Shown: positions 51,451 through 60,409, numbered from the stretch's first letter. The stretch is 64,000 nucleotides of DNA from Brevibacillus_D fluminis_A (GCF_052072235.1 NZ_CM125436.1:4396001-4460000), one strand, 5' to 3'. Numbers and translations: made by a program. The notes: generated by a model from the letters alone, not told the origin.

Positions 51451-54336
51451 ATGAAAAAAACGTGCAGAAACCCGTTTTTCAAATGGCTGATGGCATTCAG
51501 CCTGCTCCTCCAATTGGCGGCAGTTCCGACTCTCGCCTCTGCCCACACAGCCGATCCGCTGACCGCGCAGATCGATGCGGTGCTGGATGCCCTCGAACAA
51601 AACCCCGAGAGCATCGGCATGCAGTCAGGCATCTCCATCTACGATCTGACAAAAAACAAAATGCTTTACAGCCACAACGCAGACAAAAATTATGTTCCCG
51701 CCTCCAACATGAAGCTGTTTACCGGCGTGGCCGCACTGGATCGGCTTGGGCCGGACTACACCTTCAAGACGGAGGTTTTCGCAAAAGGCGGCATCAATGC
51801 GCGCGGACAAGTCACCGAGCTGATTTTGAAAGGATATGGCGACCCGACGCTGACGGAGGCCGATCTTGAAGAACTCGCCCGCGACCTGAAAGAAAAAGGC
51901 GTCACGACCGTGCGCAGCCGCCTGCTGCTCGATGACAGCTATTTTGACAATGTGCGCCTCGGGGCGGGCTGGATGTGGGACGATGAGCCGTACGGGTACA
52001 GCGCCCAGCTCAGCGCGCTCGCTCTGCACAAAAATTTCGTCTCGCTGACCGTCTCCCCTGGCGAGCCAGGCAAGAAAGCGGACATCACGCTCGATCCGCA
52101 AACCGATTCCATGACGATCGACAACCAGGTGAAAACGGTCGATGGCAAGACGGCCGATGTGACGGTCACGCGGGCGCGCGGGAAAAATGTGGTGACGGTA
52201 ACCGGCACGATCGGTGTGGATGCTTCCTCCTATCAGGAAGATGTCTCGATCGAAAATCCGACGCTTTATGTCGGCGACGTCTGGAAGCGCAAGCTCGAAG
52301 AAGCGGGCATCAAGCTCGGCTCCTCGATCCGCATCCAGACGACGGACAAGGTGTACGATGAGCCTCTCGCAACCCACGAGTCCCGGCCGCTCGGCGAAAT
52401 CATGGTTGAATTGAACAAGGAAAGCGATAATTTTTACGCCGAACAGTTGCTTAAAACACTCGGCGCCGTGGAAAAGCAGGAAGGCAGCGCGGAAGCCGGC
52501 GCGGAGGTTGTCGCCGATGTTCTGAATGACGCGGGCATTACGACCGGCTACAGCCAGGCTGACGGCTCCGGCTTGTCCCGCTATGACCTGATCACGACCG
52601 AGCAGATGGTCCAGCTGCTCCGCTACGTTCAGGACAAACCGTACAGCGACCTTTTGGAATCGACGCTCCCTATCGCCGGTGTGGACGGCACCCTGGCAAA
52701 TCGCCTGAAAGGCACGCCTGCCGAAAAGAATCTGATCGCGAAAACCGGCTCCATGAGCGGCGTCAATTCGCTCTCCGGCTATGTGACGGCAAAGAACGGG
52801 GACAAGCTGGCCTTTTCGATCATCAGCAACGGCATTTACAAAAGCAAGTACGCGCGCAGCCTGCAGGATCAAGTCGCCGTGCTGATGGCCTCCTATCCGG
52901 AGTTGGATGAGCCAAGCGACGCTGGACTGCCCGAACCGGAATCCTACAAGCTCAGCGACCTGCTCGATCCGATCCTCGACGCACCGGAAGCGACCGGTGT
53001 ATCTGCTGGCATCATCGTAAAAGCGCTGGATGAAAACGAAAAAGAGGCCACCTGGTACGCCCACGACGCGGACAAGCTGATGACCCCTGCTTCCAATCTG
53101 AAGCTTTTGACAGGTGCCGCCGCGTTGACCGAGCTGGGCAGCGACTACCGTTTCAAAACCGAGCTTTATGCCTCCACCCCTGTAACCGACGATGGCCTGT
53201 TGAAAGGAAATCTGTACGTGAAAGGCTACGGCGACCCGTCCATCCATACGGAAGATGAGCTGAAGGTGCAGGACGGCGTCTCCATCGAGTCGATCGTCGA
53301 TGCAATCAAAAAACGCGGCATCAAGCGCATCAATGGCGACTTGATCCTCGATGACACCTATTTTGACGACCAGCGACTCGGGCTCGGCTGGGCTTGGGAT
53401 GACGAAAGCTACTACTACAACGCGCTGATCGACGCGCTGTCGCTCAATCGCGGGACCGTGATGATCTCCTATGAGCCGGGCGCACGCAAGGACAAACCGG
53501 TGAAAGTGACGATCACCCCGAATACGAGCTATGTGACGGTGATCAATGAAGCCAAAACGGTCGCAAAAGATGAAGAAAACACGTTTACGATCCTGCGCGA
53601 CCGTGCGACAGATACGATTCGCCTGCAAGGCAACCTGCCGCTCGGAAGCGACGCCGACTACGAGCGGATGCCGGTCGAGCAGCCAGCGCTCTACTTCGGC
53701 ACCGTATTGAAGGAAAAGCTGGAGGAAGCCGGCATCAAATTTACAAGTAGCAGTGAAGTGAAACGCGGCGAGCTGCCATCAAGAGTCACCAAGCTGAAGG
53801 TCTTCCAATCGGAGCCGCTCGCCGATATTTTGACATACATGAACAAAAAGAGCGACAATCTGTATGCCGAGATGCTGCTCAAAGCGGTCGGCGCCAAGGC
53901 AAGCGGTTCCGGCACAGCCGATGCCGGTATTGAAGCGGTGCAAGCGGTCTTGAAATCGTTTGGCGGGACAACCAATTTCGATATGGTCGATGGCTCCGGG
54001 CTTACCCGCTACGACCAAATATCCGCCCGCCACATCGCCGCTGCACTGGAGGGCATGGCTGCTTCCGAGTCGTTTGACATCTATTATGACTCCCTGCCGA
54101 TCGCAGGCGTGGACGGGACGCTAAAGAGCCGGATGAAAGGCACGGCGGCGGAAAACAACGCACACGCGAAAACCGGCTCCATGTCGGGAGTTAACAGCCT
54201 GTCCGGCTATGTCACCACCAAAGGCGGCACCAGGCTGGCGTTCTCCATCCTGTTGAACGGCTATGCCGCCAGCCCCAAGGTGATGACATCGATTCAGGAC
54301 CAAATAGTGGAAGCGTTGGCTGATTACGAAGAATAG
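51451..54336 (+). CDS. D-Ala-D-Ala carboxypeptidase/endopeptidase (PBP4/DacB, S13) with two fused catalytic domains
   Basis: A 961-residue secreted protein from ATG 51451 with AAGGGAGG upstream. Signal peptide residues 1-31 (cleavage near LASA). Two S13 peptidase domains follow in tandem. Domain 1 has Ser85 in PASNMKLF, Ser325 in KESDNFYAE and Lys431 in AKTGSMSG. Domain 2 has Ser548 in PASNLKLL, Ser801 in KSDNLYAE and Lys907 in AKTGSMSG. Both catalytic sets are complete. DacB proteins trim or cleave peptidoglycan peptides. Normal members have one domain of about 450-500 residues, so this is a head-to-tail duplication within one gene. Confidence 0.92.
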   Translation: MKKTCRNPFFKWLMAFSLLLQLAAVPTLASAHTADPLTAQIDAVLDALEQNPESIGMQSGISIYDLTKNKMLYSHNADKNYVPASNMKLFTGVAALDRLGPDYTFKTEVFAKGGINARGQVTELILKGYGDPTLTEADLEELARDLKEKGVTTVRSRLLLDDSYFDNVRLGAGWMWDDEPYGYSAQLSALALHKNFVSLTVSPGEPGKKADITLDPQTDSMTIDNQVKTVDGKTADVTVTRARGKNVVTVTGTIGVDASSYQEDVSIENPTLYVGDVWKRKLEEAGIKLGSSIRIQTTDKVYDEPLATHESRPLGEIMVELNKESDNFYAEQLLKTLGAVEKQEGSAEAGAEVVADVLNDAGITTGYSQADGSGLSRYDLITTEQMVQLLRYVQDKPYSDLLESTLPIAGVDGTLANRLKGTPAEKNLIAKTGSMSGVNSLSGYVTAKNGDKLAFSIISNGIYKSKYARSLQDQVAVLMASYPELDEPSDAGLPEPESYKLSDLLDPILDAPEATGVSAGIIVKALDENEKEATWYAHDADKLMTPASNLKLLTGAAALTELGSDYRFKTELYASTPVTDDGLLKGNLYVKGYGDPSIHTEDELKVQDGVSIESIVDAIKKRGIKRINGDLILDDTYFDDQRLGLGWAWDDESYYYNALIDALSLNRGTVMISYEPGARKDKPVKVTITPNTSYVTVINEAKTVAKDEENTFTILRDRATDTIRLQGNLPLGSDADYERMPVEQPALYFGTVLKEKLEEAGIKFTSSSEVKRGELPSRVTKLKVFQSEPLADILTYMNKKSDNLYAEMLLKAVGAKASGSGTADAGIEAVQAVLKSFGGTTNFDMVDGSGLTRYDQISARHIAAALEGMAASESFDIYYDSLPIAGVDGTLKSRMKGTAAENNAHAKTGSMSGVNSLSGYVTTKGGTRLAFSILLNGYAASPKVMTSIQDQIVEALADYEE

Positions 54337-54350
54337 CGCTTGTCTTACGA

Positions 54351-54387
54351 AAAAAGTTCCCGTTTGCAATGGTGGGGACTTTTTTTG
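54351..54387. terminator. Terminator between the PBP4-type gene and crcB
   Basis: AAAAAGTTCCC pairs imperfectly with GGGGACTTTTTTT, with A-runs and T-runs at the ends, between two convergent genes. Confidence 0.75.
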
Positions 54388-54392
54388 CCTGT

Positions 54393-54752
54393 CTAAACGC
54401 AAAGCAGAAAACCGATCCAGGCAAAGCAAACGCCGAGAATGGCGGACAGCAGCACGTAGAAAAGCGCTGCCTTGCGCATGCCTCTCTCCACAAGCTGGAC
54501 GGCTTCCAACCCGAACGTCGAAAACGTCGTATACGCGCCACAAAAACCTACGCCTGCCAAAAGCCAGACTTCCCCTGAGACGCTTCCTCTCTGGTAAAGC
54601 GCGTACAGCGCCCCGAGAATGAGCGAGCCGGTGAGATTGATCACAAACGTGCCGAAAGGAAACGCGGTTTTGCTTTTGTCCGCAATGATTTTTCCCAGGT
54701 AAAATCTCATGAGCGCACCAACGATGCCGCATAAACCGATCCAGACCGTCAT
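54393..54752 (-). CDS. crcB2: Fluoride ion exporter subunit CrcB/Fluc, second gene
   Basis: A 119-residue four-helix membrane protein from ATG 54752 with AAGGGGGG upstream. The N-terminal GLCGIVGALMRFYLG, the family GTFVINLTGSLILG and the pore motif GFCGAYTTFSTFGLE are present. It overlaps the first crcB gene by 4 nt. Dual-topology Fluc channels can be homodimers or, when encoded in pairs, heterodimers. It sits downstream of a fluoride riboswitch. Confidence 0.93.
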   Translation of the reverse strand: MTVWIGLCGIVGALMRFYLGKIIADKSKTAFPFGTFVINLTGSLILGALYALYQRGSVSGEVWLLAGVGFCGAYTTFSTFGLEAVQLVERGMRKAALFYVLLSAILGVCFAWIGFLLCV

Positions 54753-55141
54753 CGCTTGGGCCCCCCTTCTCGCGCATTCGCTTTGTCCTGCTGCACAGCT
54801 GCCCAAAAGCCCGCTGCGGCAAACAAAATCCCGCCGACTACGCTTGCAGCCGCGTACAGCAGCGCGATCCCCGCTTGCCCCGTGTCGATCAAATGCATCG
54901 TCTCCACCGAGAACGTGGAAAAAGTCGTGAACGAGCCGGTAAATCCGGTGCCGATGCCAAGCCGAATCGCCGACGGCGCCCTCCATCGGGTGAAAAACCA
55001 GCCGAGAAACAGGCAGCCGCCCATGTTGATCAGCCATGTGCCGAGTGGAAACCCGGATTCCGCAGGCGGCACGAGCTGTCCTGCTTCATAGCGCGCGATC
55101 GTCCCCAAAAAGGCGCCGACGCTGAGGAAAAGTAGGTTCAT
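54749..55141 (-). CDS. crcB1: Fluoride ion exporter subunit CrcB/Fluc, first gene
   Basis: A 130-residue membrane protein from ATG 55141 (AAAGGA twelve bases upstream; ATG 55153 would touch that site). It has FLSVGAFLGTIARYEAGQL, LGTWLINMGGCLFLGW and the pore motif GFTGSFTTFSTFSVE. The tail is charged (QQDKANAREGG). It precedes crcB2 in a coupled pair, so the pair probably forms a heterodimeric channel exporting cytoplasmic fluoride when the upstream riboswitch senses it. Confidence 0.93.
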   Translation of the reverse strand: MNLLFLSVGAFLGTIARYEAGQLVPPAESGFPLGTWLINMGGCLFLGWFFTRWRAPSAIRLGIGTGFTGSFTTFSTFSVETMHLIDTGQAGIALLYAAASVVGGILFAAAGFWAAVQQDKANAREGGPKR

Positions 55142-55184
55142 GAATACGTGCATTCCTTTCTGTTGGCCCGATTTTTTCCCCGAT

Positions 55185-55272
55185 AAAACGAAACAGACTC
55201 CTACCGACCTTATGGTATCGGTAGGAGTCATCAGCCGTCGGGCAGGTAAAGGCGAACTCCATCGCCTGCAAA
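55185..55272 (-). promoter_or_regulatory. Fluoride riboswitch with intrinsic terminator
   Basis: On the minus strand, GGCGATGGAGTTCGCC followed by GCTGATGACTCCTAC matches the conserved core of the crcB-motif fluoride aptamer. ACTCCTACCGA (55228-55218) then pairs with TCGGTAGGAGT (55207-55197), and T-rich sequence follows. The end of the aptamer is one arm of the terminator, so fluoride binding should prevent termination and switch on crcB1-crcB2. Confidence 0.9.
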
Positions 55273-55281
55273 GTTATCCAC

Positions 55282-55310
55282 ATTGTAAAAGAGCATGGGT
55301 CAGGTGTCAA
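55282..55310 (-). promoter_or_regulatory. Promoter of the crcB operon
   Basis: TTGACA (55310-55305) and TACAAT (55287-55282) with a 17-bp spacer. Transcription would begin about 55275, just before the fluoride aptamer. Confidence 0.85.
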
Positions 55311-55620
55311 TGGCGCGTTTCGATCTGGAAGCGTGCCAGCACAACAGCCGATGCGGCACACCCCAAGCCCCCAAGCAAAAACAAATCGGTTATGATGCCC
55401 TCGTGCTGTTCGCTTTGCTTCTGCATCCCCATCGTCAAATACAGGGTTCAGGCCGCCTGGGCCATGGATCGCGACAGCAAAGCCAATCAGTCTGGAAACC
55501 GGGCCCGCGGCGATTTCGTCCATGAGAAACGATCGCGGCTCTGCTATACTTTAGCTAGCAGCCAAGACGGGCTCTCAACCTTCATCCTACTTTTTTATTC
55601 GAAATGGAGACACAATTTCA

Positions 55621-56490
55621 ATGAGCATTCGACACGTTTTCATCCATGGTTTATCCGGTATTGCTCAAATCGTTTTTTTCCGGAAGCCGCTGGCAGGAGG
55701 GATCTTCCTGTGCGCCTTCCTGCTCTACTCCCCGCTTCTCGCGCTCGCCTGCTTGGTTGGCGCCATTGCTGCAAATGGTGCCGCTGCACTCGGCAAACGT
55801 CCGCAGGCGGCGATCGGGGAAGGCTTGTACGGTTACAACGGGGCCTTGCTCGGACTCGCATTCGCCACCTTTTTGCCGCACGATTGGCTGCTTTGGGCGT
55901 GTATCGCGATTACTGCGGGGCTGAGCGTTTTTTTGTATGACCTTTTTCAACGATTCGGCATCCCGCCTTACACGATGCCGTACGTCGCCCTCGCCTGGAT
56001 CGTCCTTGCGATCATCCGTCCTGATCTCGGCGCCGCATCCGCGTCCGCTTTCAGCTGGACGATTCCGCTCACAGGCTTGGGACAAATCTTTTTCTTGCCC
56101 TCCGCACCGGGCGGCCTCTTGATTCTCGCAGGGCTTGCCGCCGCGTGCCCGCCACGCCAACTTGTGCTGACCTTTGTTGGCGCCGCCATCGGCTGTCTGC
56201 CCTTCGTGTGGCTCGGCGAGGCACCCTCTCTCACGGCTGGGCTGATCAGCACCAACGCGGCCCTTTCTGCTCTCGGAATTTTACAGGTGAAGACGCGTTA
56301 TCCCGCACTTCTGTCCGTTTGTTTCGCGCTCGGGTCCGCGCTTCTCTACCCGCCCCTTTCTGCCATGCTGGGCACTGTGGGTCTGCCTGCATTCACGTTT
56401 CCGTTCATCGCCACGATGTGGGTGGGACGAGCGCTGATGGCATTCATCGAGAAGCGGAAGCGCGGGGTGGAGGAAGCGGTGTCTTCGTGA
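55621..56490 (+). CDS. Urea transporter (SLC14-type)
   Basis: A 289-residue, highly hydrophobic protein from ATG 55621; a GGAG sits about 11 bases upstream. It shows the internal two-fold repeat of urea channels: GIAQIVFFRKPLAGGIFLCA with GLYGYNGALLGLAFATF in the first half, then GLGQIFFLPSAPGGLLILA and AGLISTNAALSALGI in the second. About ten membrane helices. It would let urea diffuse across the membrane. No urease gene is nearby. Short compared with animal homologues but normal for bacteria. Confidence 0.85.
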   Translation: MSIRHVFIHGLSGIAQIVFFRKPLAGGIFLCAFLLYSPLLALACLVGAIAANGAAALGKRPQAAIGEGLYGYNGALLGLAFATFLPHDWLLWACIAITAGLSVFLYDLFQRFGIPPYTMPYVALAWIVLAIIRPDLGAASASAFSWTIPLTGLGQIFFLPSAPGGLLILAGLAAACPPRQLVLTFVGAAIGCLPFVWLGEAPSLTAGLISTNAALSALGILQVKTRYPALLSVCFALGSALLYPPLSAMLGTVGLPAFTFPFIATMWVGRALMAFIEKRKRGVEEAVSS

Positions 56491-56498
56491 AACTTTAT

Positions 56499-56547
56499 GA
56501 AAAAAGGACGCCCCCCTGCTTCTCGCTCGGGTGACGTCCTTTTTTTG
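56499..56547. terminator. Bidirectional terminator
   Basis: AAAAAAGGACG pairs with CGTCCTTTTTTT across a GC-rich loop, between the convergent urea transporter and aldo/keto reductase genes. Confidence 0.75.
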
Positions 56548-56558
56548 CCTTGCCCCTA

Positions 56559-57479
56559 TTATTTCCACGCCTGCGGATGATCTTCGCTCACGAGCGCCAG
56601 CTCCGCCGCACGCGCATTCATGCGCACTTGCTCTTCATCTTTGCAGCCTGGAATCACGCTGGTGACAGCCGGATGGGTGAGGCACCACGCGAGCGCCCAC
56701 TCAGACATGCTGACTCCTTCCGGCACCTCCGTCCGCCTGATCTCATCCACCGAGAGCAGCTTGGCGTCGCGCTCGTCGCGATCATGGCGATTCCGCACGT
56801 CATTGGCGGCAAACGAGGCGCCCGGCTTGTATTTGCCGCTCAAGTATCCGCTTGCGAGCGGCACGCGGGCCAATACGCCGAGATCCTGCTCCACACAAGA
56901 CGGGAAAACGCGCTCCTCCGGCTTGCGGTCGAGACGGTTGTAAACAACCTGAATCGCCTGGGCGTTTACGCGGCTTGCCGCAGCCGTCTGGTGCAGGTTG
57001 TCGTTGCTGCCGATGGAGATGCCCAGATGACGGATTTTTCCTGCTTGCACCTGCTTATCCAGCATCGTCCACAAATCATCGCGGTCAAAAAACTCGTCTG
57101 CGCCCGAATGGAACTGGTACAGGTCGACGTAATCGGTTCGCAGCGCGCGCAGGGAATCCTCCAGCTGCTTTTGCACCTCATCAGGCGTCCAATGGCCGGT
57201 TCGATCCTGATGCCCGTGGAAGTGATGCCCGAACTTGGTTGCAAGCACCCACTCCTGCCGATCGCCGGCAATCGCTTCGCCAATGAAAGCTTCGGATAAA
57301 TGATCGCCATAGCATTCCGCCGTATCGATCAGGTTGATCCCCACTTCCTTCGCGGTGGCGAGCACCCGGTCCACCTCTGATTGCGTATAGGTCCTGCCCC
57401 ACTCTCCGCCAAACTGCCACGTGCCGACTCCGACGACCGACACCTTCAGCCCTGTTTTTCCCAGTCTGCGGTATTTCAT
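56559..57479 (-). CDS. Aldo/keto reductase
   Basis: A 306-residue (beta/alpha)8-barrel NADPH-dependent oxidoreductase from ATG 57479 with AAAGGAG upstream; a GTG at 57488 lies too near that site. Catalytic tetrad: Asp and Tyr in NLIDTAECYGDHLSE, Lys in LATKFGHHFHG and His in DLYQFHSGA. The cofactor-binding C-terminal region includes SVIPGCKDEEQVR. It most resembles the general AKR/YhdN-like group; the substrate is unknown. It follows the small gene at 57502 on the same strand. Confidence 0.9.
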   Translation of the reverse strand: MKYRRLGKTGLKVSVVGVGTWQFGGEWGRTYTQSEVDRVLATAKEVGINLIDTAECYGDHLSEAFIGEAIAGDRQEWVLATKFGHHFHGHQDRTGHWTPDEVQKQLEDSLRALRTDYVDLYQFHSGADEFFDRDDLWTMLDKQVQAGKIRHLGISIGSNDNLHQTAAASRVNAQAIQVVYNRLDRKPEERVFPSCVEQDLGVLARVPLASGYLSGKYKPGASFAANDVRNRHDRDERDAKLLSVDEIRRTEVPEGVSMSEWALAWCLTHPAVTSVIPGCKDEEQVRMNARAAELALVSEDHPQAWK

Positions 57480-57501
57480 GCGAACCACTCCTTTTCCCTC
57501 G

Positions 57502-57672
57502 TTAGGTCAATTCAATTCCAGCCAGTTGATCATTTGACAAGCGCTCGTGAAAATCCTCCATCAACGGCACTTCGGTTGAAGCGCCAGCGATCCGCCAATA
57601 CCAATAGAACACGATCTCATCGGTTTCGCTGTCGATCCTTTGATAAACCTGATAGTCAAAACCGCCAGGCAC
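57502..57672 (-). CDS. Small hypothetical protein (56 aa)
   Basis: The frame runs from GTG 57672 to TAA at 57502. It encodes an aromatic-rich peptide: PGGFDYQVYQRI, DEIVFYWYWRIAGAS, MEDFHERLSNDQLAGIEL. The protein-like composition argues for a real gene or the 3' end of one. However, no ribosome site is visible and the start lies at the foot of the hemQ terminator. It ends 22 nt before the aldo/keto reductase start. No family recognised. Confidence 0.4.
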   Translation of the reverse strand: MPGGFDYQVYQRIDSETDEIVFYWYWRIAGASTEVPLMEDFHERLSNDQLAGIELT

Positions 57673-57718
57673 AAAAAAAGCAGCCGACGCTATCCTTCCG
57701 CGTCGGCCACTGCTTTTT
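57673..57718 (-). terminator. Terminator of hemQ
   Basis: A long stem of about 15 bp with one mismatch, built around GTCGGC, directly after the hemQ stop codon, ending in T7 on the minus strand. Confidence 0.8.
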
Positions 57719-58469
57719 AAACGGTAAACAGGTTTTGCAGTTTTTCGTAATCCAGATGGTTGCCGACCAGGAAGTTGCCGAATTCGCCGTAGCGGGCGCT
57801 GACCTCGTCGAAGCGCATTTCATAAATGATGTGTTTGAATTCAAGCGGATCGTGCGCAAACAGCGTAACGCCCCACTCCCAATCGTCGAAGCCGACGGAA
57901 CCGCCGATGATCTGCTTGATTTTGCCCGCGTATTTGCGGCCGATCATGCCGTGGGACGCCATCATCTGACGGCGCTCGTCCATCGTCAGCATGTACCAGT
58001 TGTCTTGCAGGTCGCGTTTTTTGTTCATCGGATAGAAGCAAATGTGCTCCCATTTCGGCAGGACAGGGTAGAGACGATCGCGCACATGCGGGTTCGCTTT
58101 CGGGTCTTCTCCCGGGTTGTTGACATAGTTGCTCAATTCAACCACGGACACATAGGAATAATCGTTTGTCGTGAACGCCGCGAAAGGGCTTTTGTTGAAC
58201 GCTGTCTTGATTTCATCGAGTTCTTGCAATGTCGGACGGAGGTACATGAAAACCAAATCCGCTTTGTGCCCCAGAATGGAGTAAACTGCGCTGCTGCCTT
58301 CATTCGCAGCCTCGTTCCCCTCCCACCCTTTCATCAGGGTGAAAAGGTCGTCCAATGCTGCCTGACGCTCCTCGACGGACGCTGCATTCCATTTTTCCCA
58401 GTTGATCTTGCGGAAATCGTGGACGGTAAACCAGCCCTCCAGCGTGAGCAATGCTTCATTTTGGCTCAT
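57717..58469 (-). CDS. hemQ: Coproheme decarboxylase (chlorite dismutase family)
   Basis: A 250-residue enzyme, the usual length, from ATG 58469 with AAGGAG 12 bases upstream. It performs the last step of the coproporphyrin-dependent haem pathway of Gram-positives, decarboxylating coproheme to haem b. Key features: the catalytic Tyr in EHICFYPMNKKR (about residue 145) and the proximal haem-ligand His in MASHGMIGRKYAGKI (about residue 172). It lacks the distal Arg context of true chlorite dismutases. Cytoplasmic; monocistronic with its own terminator. Confidence 0.93.
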   Translation of the reverse strand: MSQNEALLTLEGWFTVHDFRKINWEKWNAASVEERQAALDDLFTLMKGWEGNEAANEGSSAVYSILGHKADLVFMYLRPTLQELDEIKTAFNKSPFAAFTTNDYSYVSVVELSNYVNNPGEDPKANPHVRDRLYPVLPKWEHICFYPMNKKRDLQDNWYMLTMDERRQMMASHGMIGRKYAGKIKQIIGGSVGFDDWEWGVTLFAHDPLEFKHIIYEMRFDEVSARYGEFGNFLVGNHLDYEKLQNLFTV

Positions 58470-58576
58470 CTTGCAATCCAACTCCTTGCTATGTATTGTT
58501 CATCGTTCAGTATACCATAGGAAGACACGGCCAAATCAAATCGGAAGTAGCAATTACGTGACAAGCGAAATCGGAA

Positions 58577-59449
58577 TCAGACGCTTTTGAAACCCTCGCC
58601 CAGCACTTCGTTTGCCTGTGTCAGCACGATGAACGCCTGCGGATCGACCGCCTTGACCAGTGCCTTCAGCTTGCTTACCTCGCTTTGGCTCACCACGACC
58701 ATCAGCACCATCCGCTTGTCGCCGGTGAAACCGCCGGAGCCGTTGATCTGCGTGAAGCCGCGGTCGAGATCGAACAGAATCGCCTCGCGCAGGCTGTCGA
58801 TCTCATTGGAGATGATGTAGGCCACCTTTGATGTATTGAAGCCGACCTGCACCACATCGATCGTCTTGCTGGTGACGAACAGACCGATCAGGGCGTACAG
58901 CGCTTTTTCCGGGGAAAAGATTACGCCGGCGAGCAAAATCACCAGTCCGTCAAACACGGCGACTGACAACCCGAGGCTTAATCCCGTATATTTGTGCAAA
59001 ATTTGCGAGGCGATGGACAGACCGCCCGTCGAGCCGCGCCCGCGAAACACGATGCCGATGCCCAGCCCAACGCCCATCCCGCCGTAAATGCTCGCCAGTA
59101 GCGTATTGGTCGTGAGCGCTGGCAGCGAGCTGGTCAGCATCACACACAGCGGCAACACAACCGATCCCACCGCCGTTTTGATGCTGTAATGCCGCTCCAA
59201 AAGCCACAGCCCCAGAAGAAACAGCGGAATGTTGAGCGCCCACTGAATGATGGCAGGGGGAAAGCCGAACAAATTATGGATGATCGTGGACAGCCCGGAC
59301 ACCCCGCCCGAGGCGATCTGGTTCGGATTGAGAAACATGTTGAAGCTCGCCGCCAAAATCAGCGACCCGATAATCAAATGAAGATAGTCATAAATGAGGT
59401 GGCTCGGACTTTGCAGAGCCCCTTTTCGCAATTTCGCTTTCTTGCCCAC
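58577..59449 (-). CDS. YitT-family membrane protein (DUF161/DUF2179)
   Basis: A 290-residue protein. GTG 59449 has AGAGGTG at suitable distance; a GTG two codons upstream touches that site. Five to six membrane helices occupy residues about 15-200 (IIGSLILAASFNMFLNPNQI, GVSGLSTIIHNLFG, RGRGSTGGLSIASQI). A C-terminal cytoplasmic DUF2179 domain follows (GFTQINGSGGFTGDKRMVLM, VDPQAFIVLTQANEVLGEGF). Such proteins are widespread in Bacillota, and DUF2179 is suspected to bind a small ligand; the transported species is unknown. Confidence 0.88.
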   Translation of the reverse strand: MGKKAKLRKGALQSPSHLIYDYLHLIIGSLILAASFNMFLNPNQIASGGVSGLSTIIHNLFGFPPAIIQWALNIPLFLLGLWLLERHYSIKTAVGSVVLPLCVMLTSSLPALTTNTLLASIYGGMGVGLGIGIVFRGRGSTGGLSIASQILHKYTGLSLGLSVAVFDGLVILLAGVIFSPEKALYALIGLFVTSKTIDVVQVGFNTSKVAYIISNEIDSLREAILFDLDRGFTQINGSGGFTGDKRMVLMVVVSQSEVSKLKALVKAVDPQAFIVLTQANEVLGEGFKSV

Positions 59450-59464
59450 GTTCACACCTCTACG

Positions 59465-60409
59465 TTAAGCTTTTCCCAAATTATGTTTGATGTAGAGATA
59501 CTCTTCGATCTCGCGCAGCAACGTAAACAGGGACGCTCTGATTTCAAATTCTTCCCGCGACAGCGGCAGCGGGGCCTGCTTGATCGCCTCCACCATTACC
59601 TGTAGCTTTTCCAAAAAGAGGTAGGCGGTATTACCGGGATGGACGCGCGCGCCTAATTCTTCGAGAAATTCGGCGATTTGCGTTCCCTGCGGCACTTGCA
59701 GCGTCAAGGAGGAGACGATCGGCATCATCCGCTCCAGCAAAACGAACTGCTTCTCGCGCATGACGAAATAATCGAATGCGGTGTTTTCTTCGCGAATCAG
59801 CCGGTTCTCGTTTTCCAGGACGGCCAGCTTGATCGCCTGATCGAGCAATTTCGCCGTTTCCAAAAGCTCTTTGCCGTCCCATTCGCTCTCGCCCTGGCGC
59901 AAATAGATGGCGAACTCCTTGATGATCGTGCGGAAGTTTTGCTCGATGGTGCACTGCAGGCTGACGAGTGTCTTGTTGTAGCTCGGCATCCACAGATTCA
60001 TCAAAAGCGCGACTCCGACGCCGATTCCCACCAGCGACATCTCGTTGATCAGGATCGGGATTGACATTTCCTGCAGCGTGAAAATATGCATCAAGATGAC
60101 TGCGCTGGTGACGAATCCCTCCTGTATTTTCAATTTCACCAAAACGGGGAGGAAGACCAGGAGCAAGATCGTGACCGTCCACGGATGGTACCCCAGCAGA
60201 TTGAAAAAAAGATAAGCAAACAGGATGACCAGCAGGCTCGCGGCAAACCGGAACAGCGAAGTTTTCACCGTCCGCTTGCGCGTGACCTGAATGCACAGGA
60301 TGGCGATCGTCCCCGCCGTGGCGAAATAATCCAGCCCGATGGCATGGGCAACCGCGATGGAAACACCGGTTCCAATTGCTGTTTTTATCGTTCGCGTACC
60401 AATGAACAC
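59465..60409 (-). CDS. Aromatic acid exporter family (ArAE/DUF939-type) membrane protein
   Basis: A 314-residue protein. GTG 60409 follows AAGGAAGG; the open frame extends upstream without support. Four to six N-terminal helices (TRTIKTAIGTGVSIAVAHAI, TVTILLLVFLPVLVKLK) precede a cytoplasmic helical domain of about 170 residues rich in Glu (LLETAKLLDQAIKLAVLENE, LREIEEYLYI). This layout matches Bacillus YgaE/YqjA-like members of the fusaric-acid/aromatic-acid exporter family. The substrate is unknown. It precedes the YitT-like gene by 15 nt in the same direction, so the two may be co-transcribed. Confidence 0.85.
   Translation of the reverse strand: MFIGTRTIKTAIGTGVSIAVAHAIGLDYFATAGTIAILCIQVTRKRTVKTSLFRFAASLLVILFAYLFFNLLGYHPWTVTILLLVFLPVLVKLKIQEGFVTSAVILMHIFTLQEMSIPILINEMSLVGIGVGVALLMNLWMPSYNKTLVSLQCTIEQNFRTIIKEFAIYLRQGESEWDGKELLETAKLLDQAIKLAVLENENRLIREENTAFDYFVMREKQFVLLERMMPIVSSLTLQVPQGTQIAEFLEELGARVHPGNTAYLFLEKLQVMVEAIKQAPLPLSREEFEIRASLFTLLREIEEYLYIKHNLGKA

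Noticed and set aside
51625..53628. A 667-codon minus-strand frame
   Set aside because: Antisense to the double PBP4 gene; its internal similarity only mirrors the tandem duplication on the coding strand.
57717..58469. True chlorite dismutase
   Set aside because: The length, Tyr and His contexts match HemQ of Gram-positive bacteria, and there are no perchlorate-reduction genes nearby.
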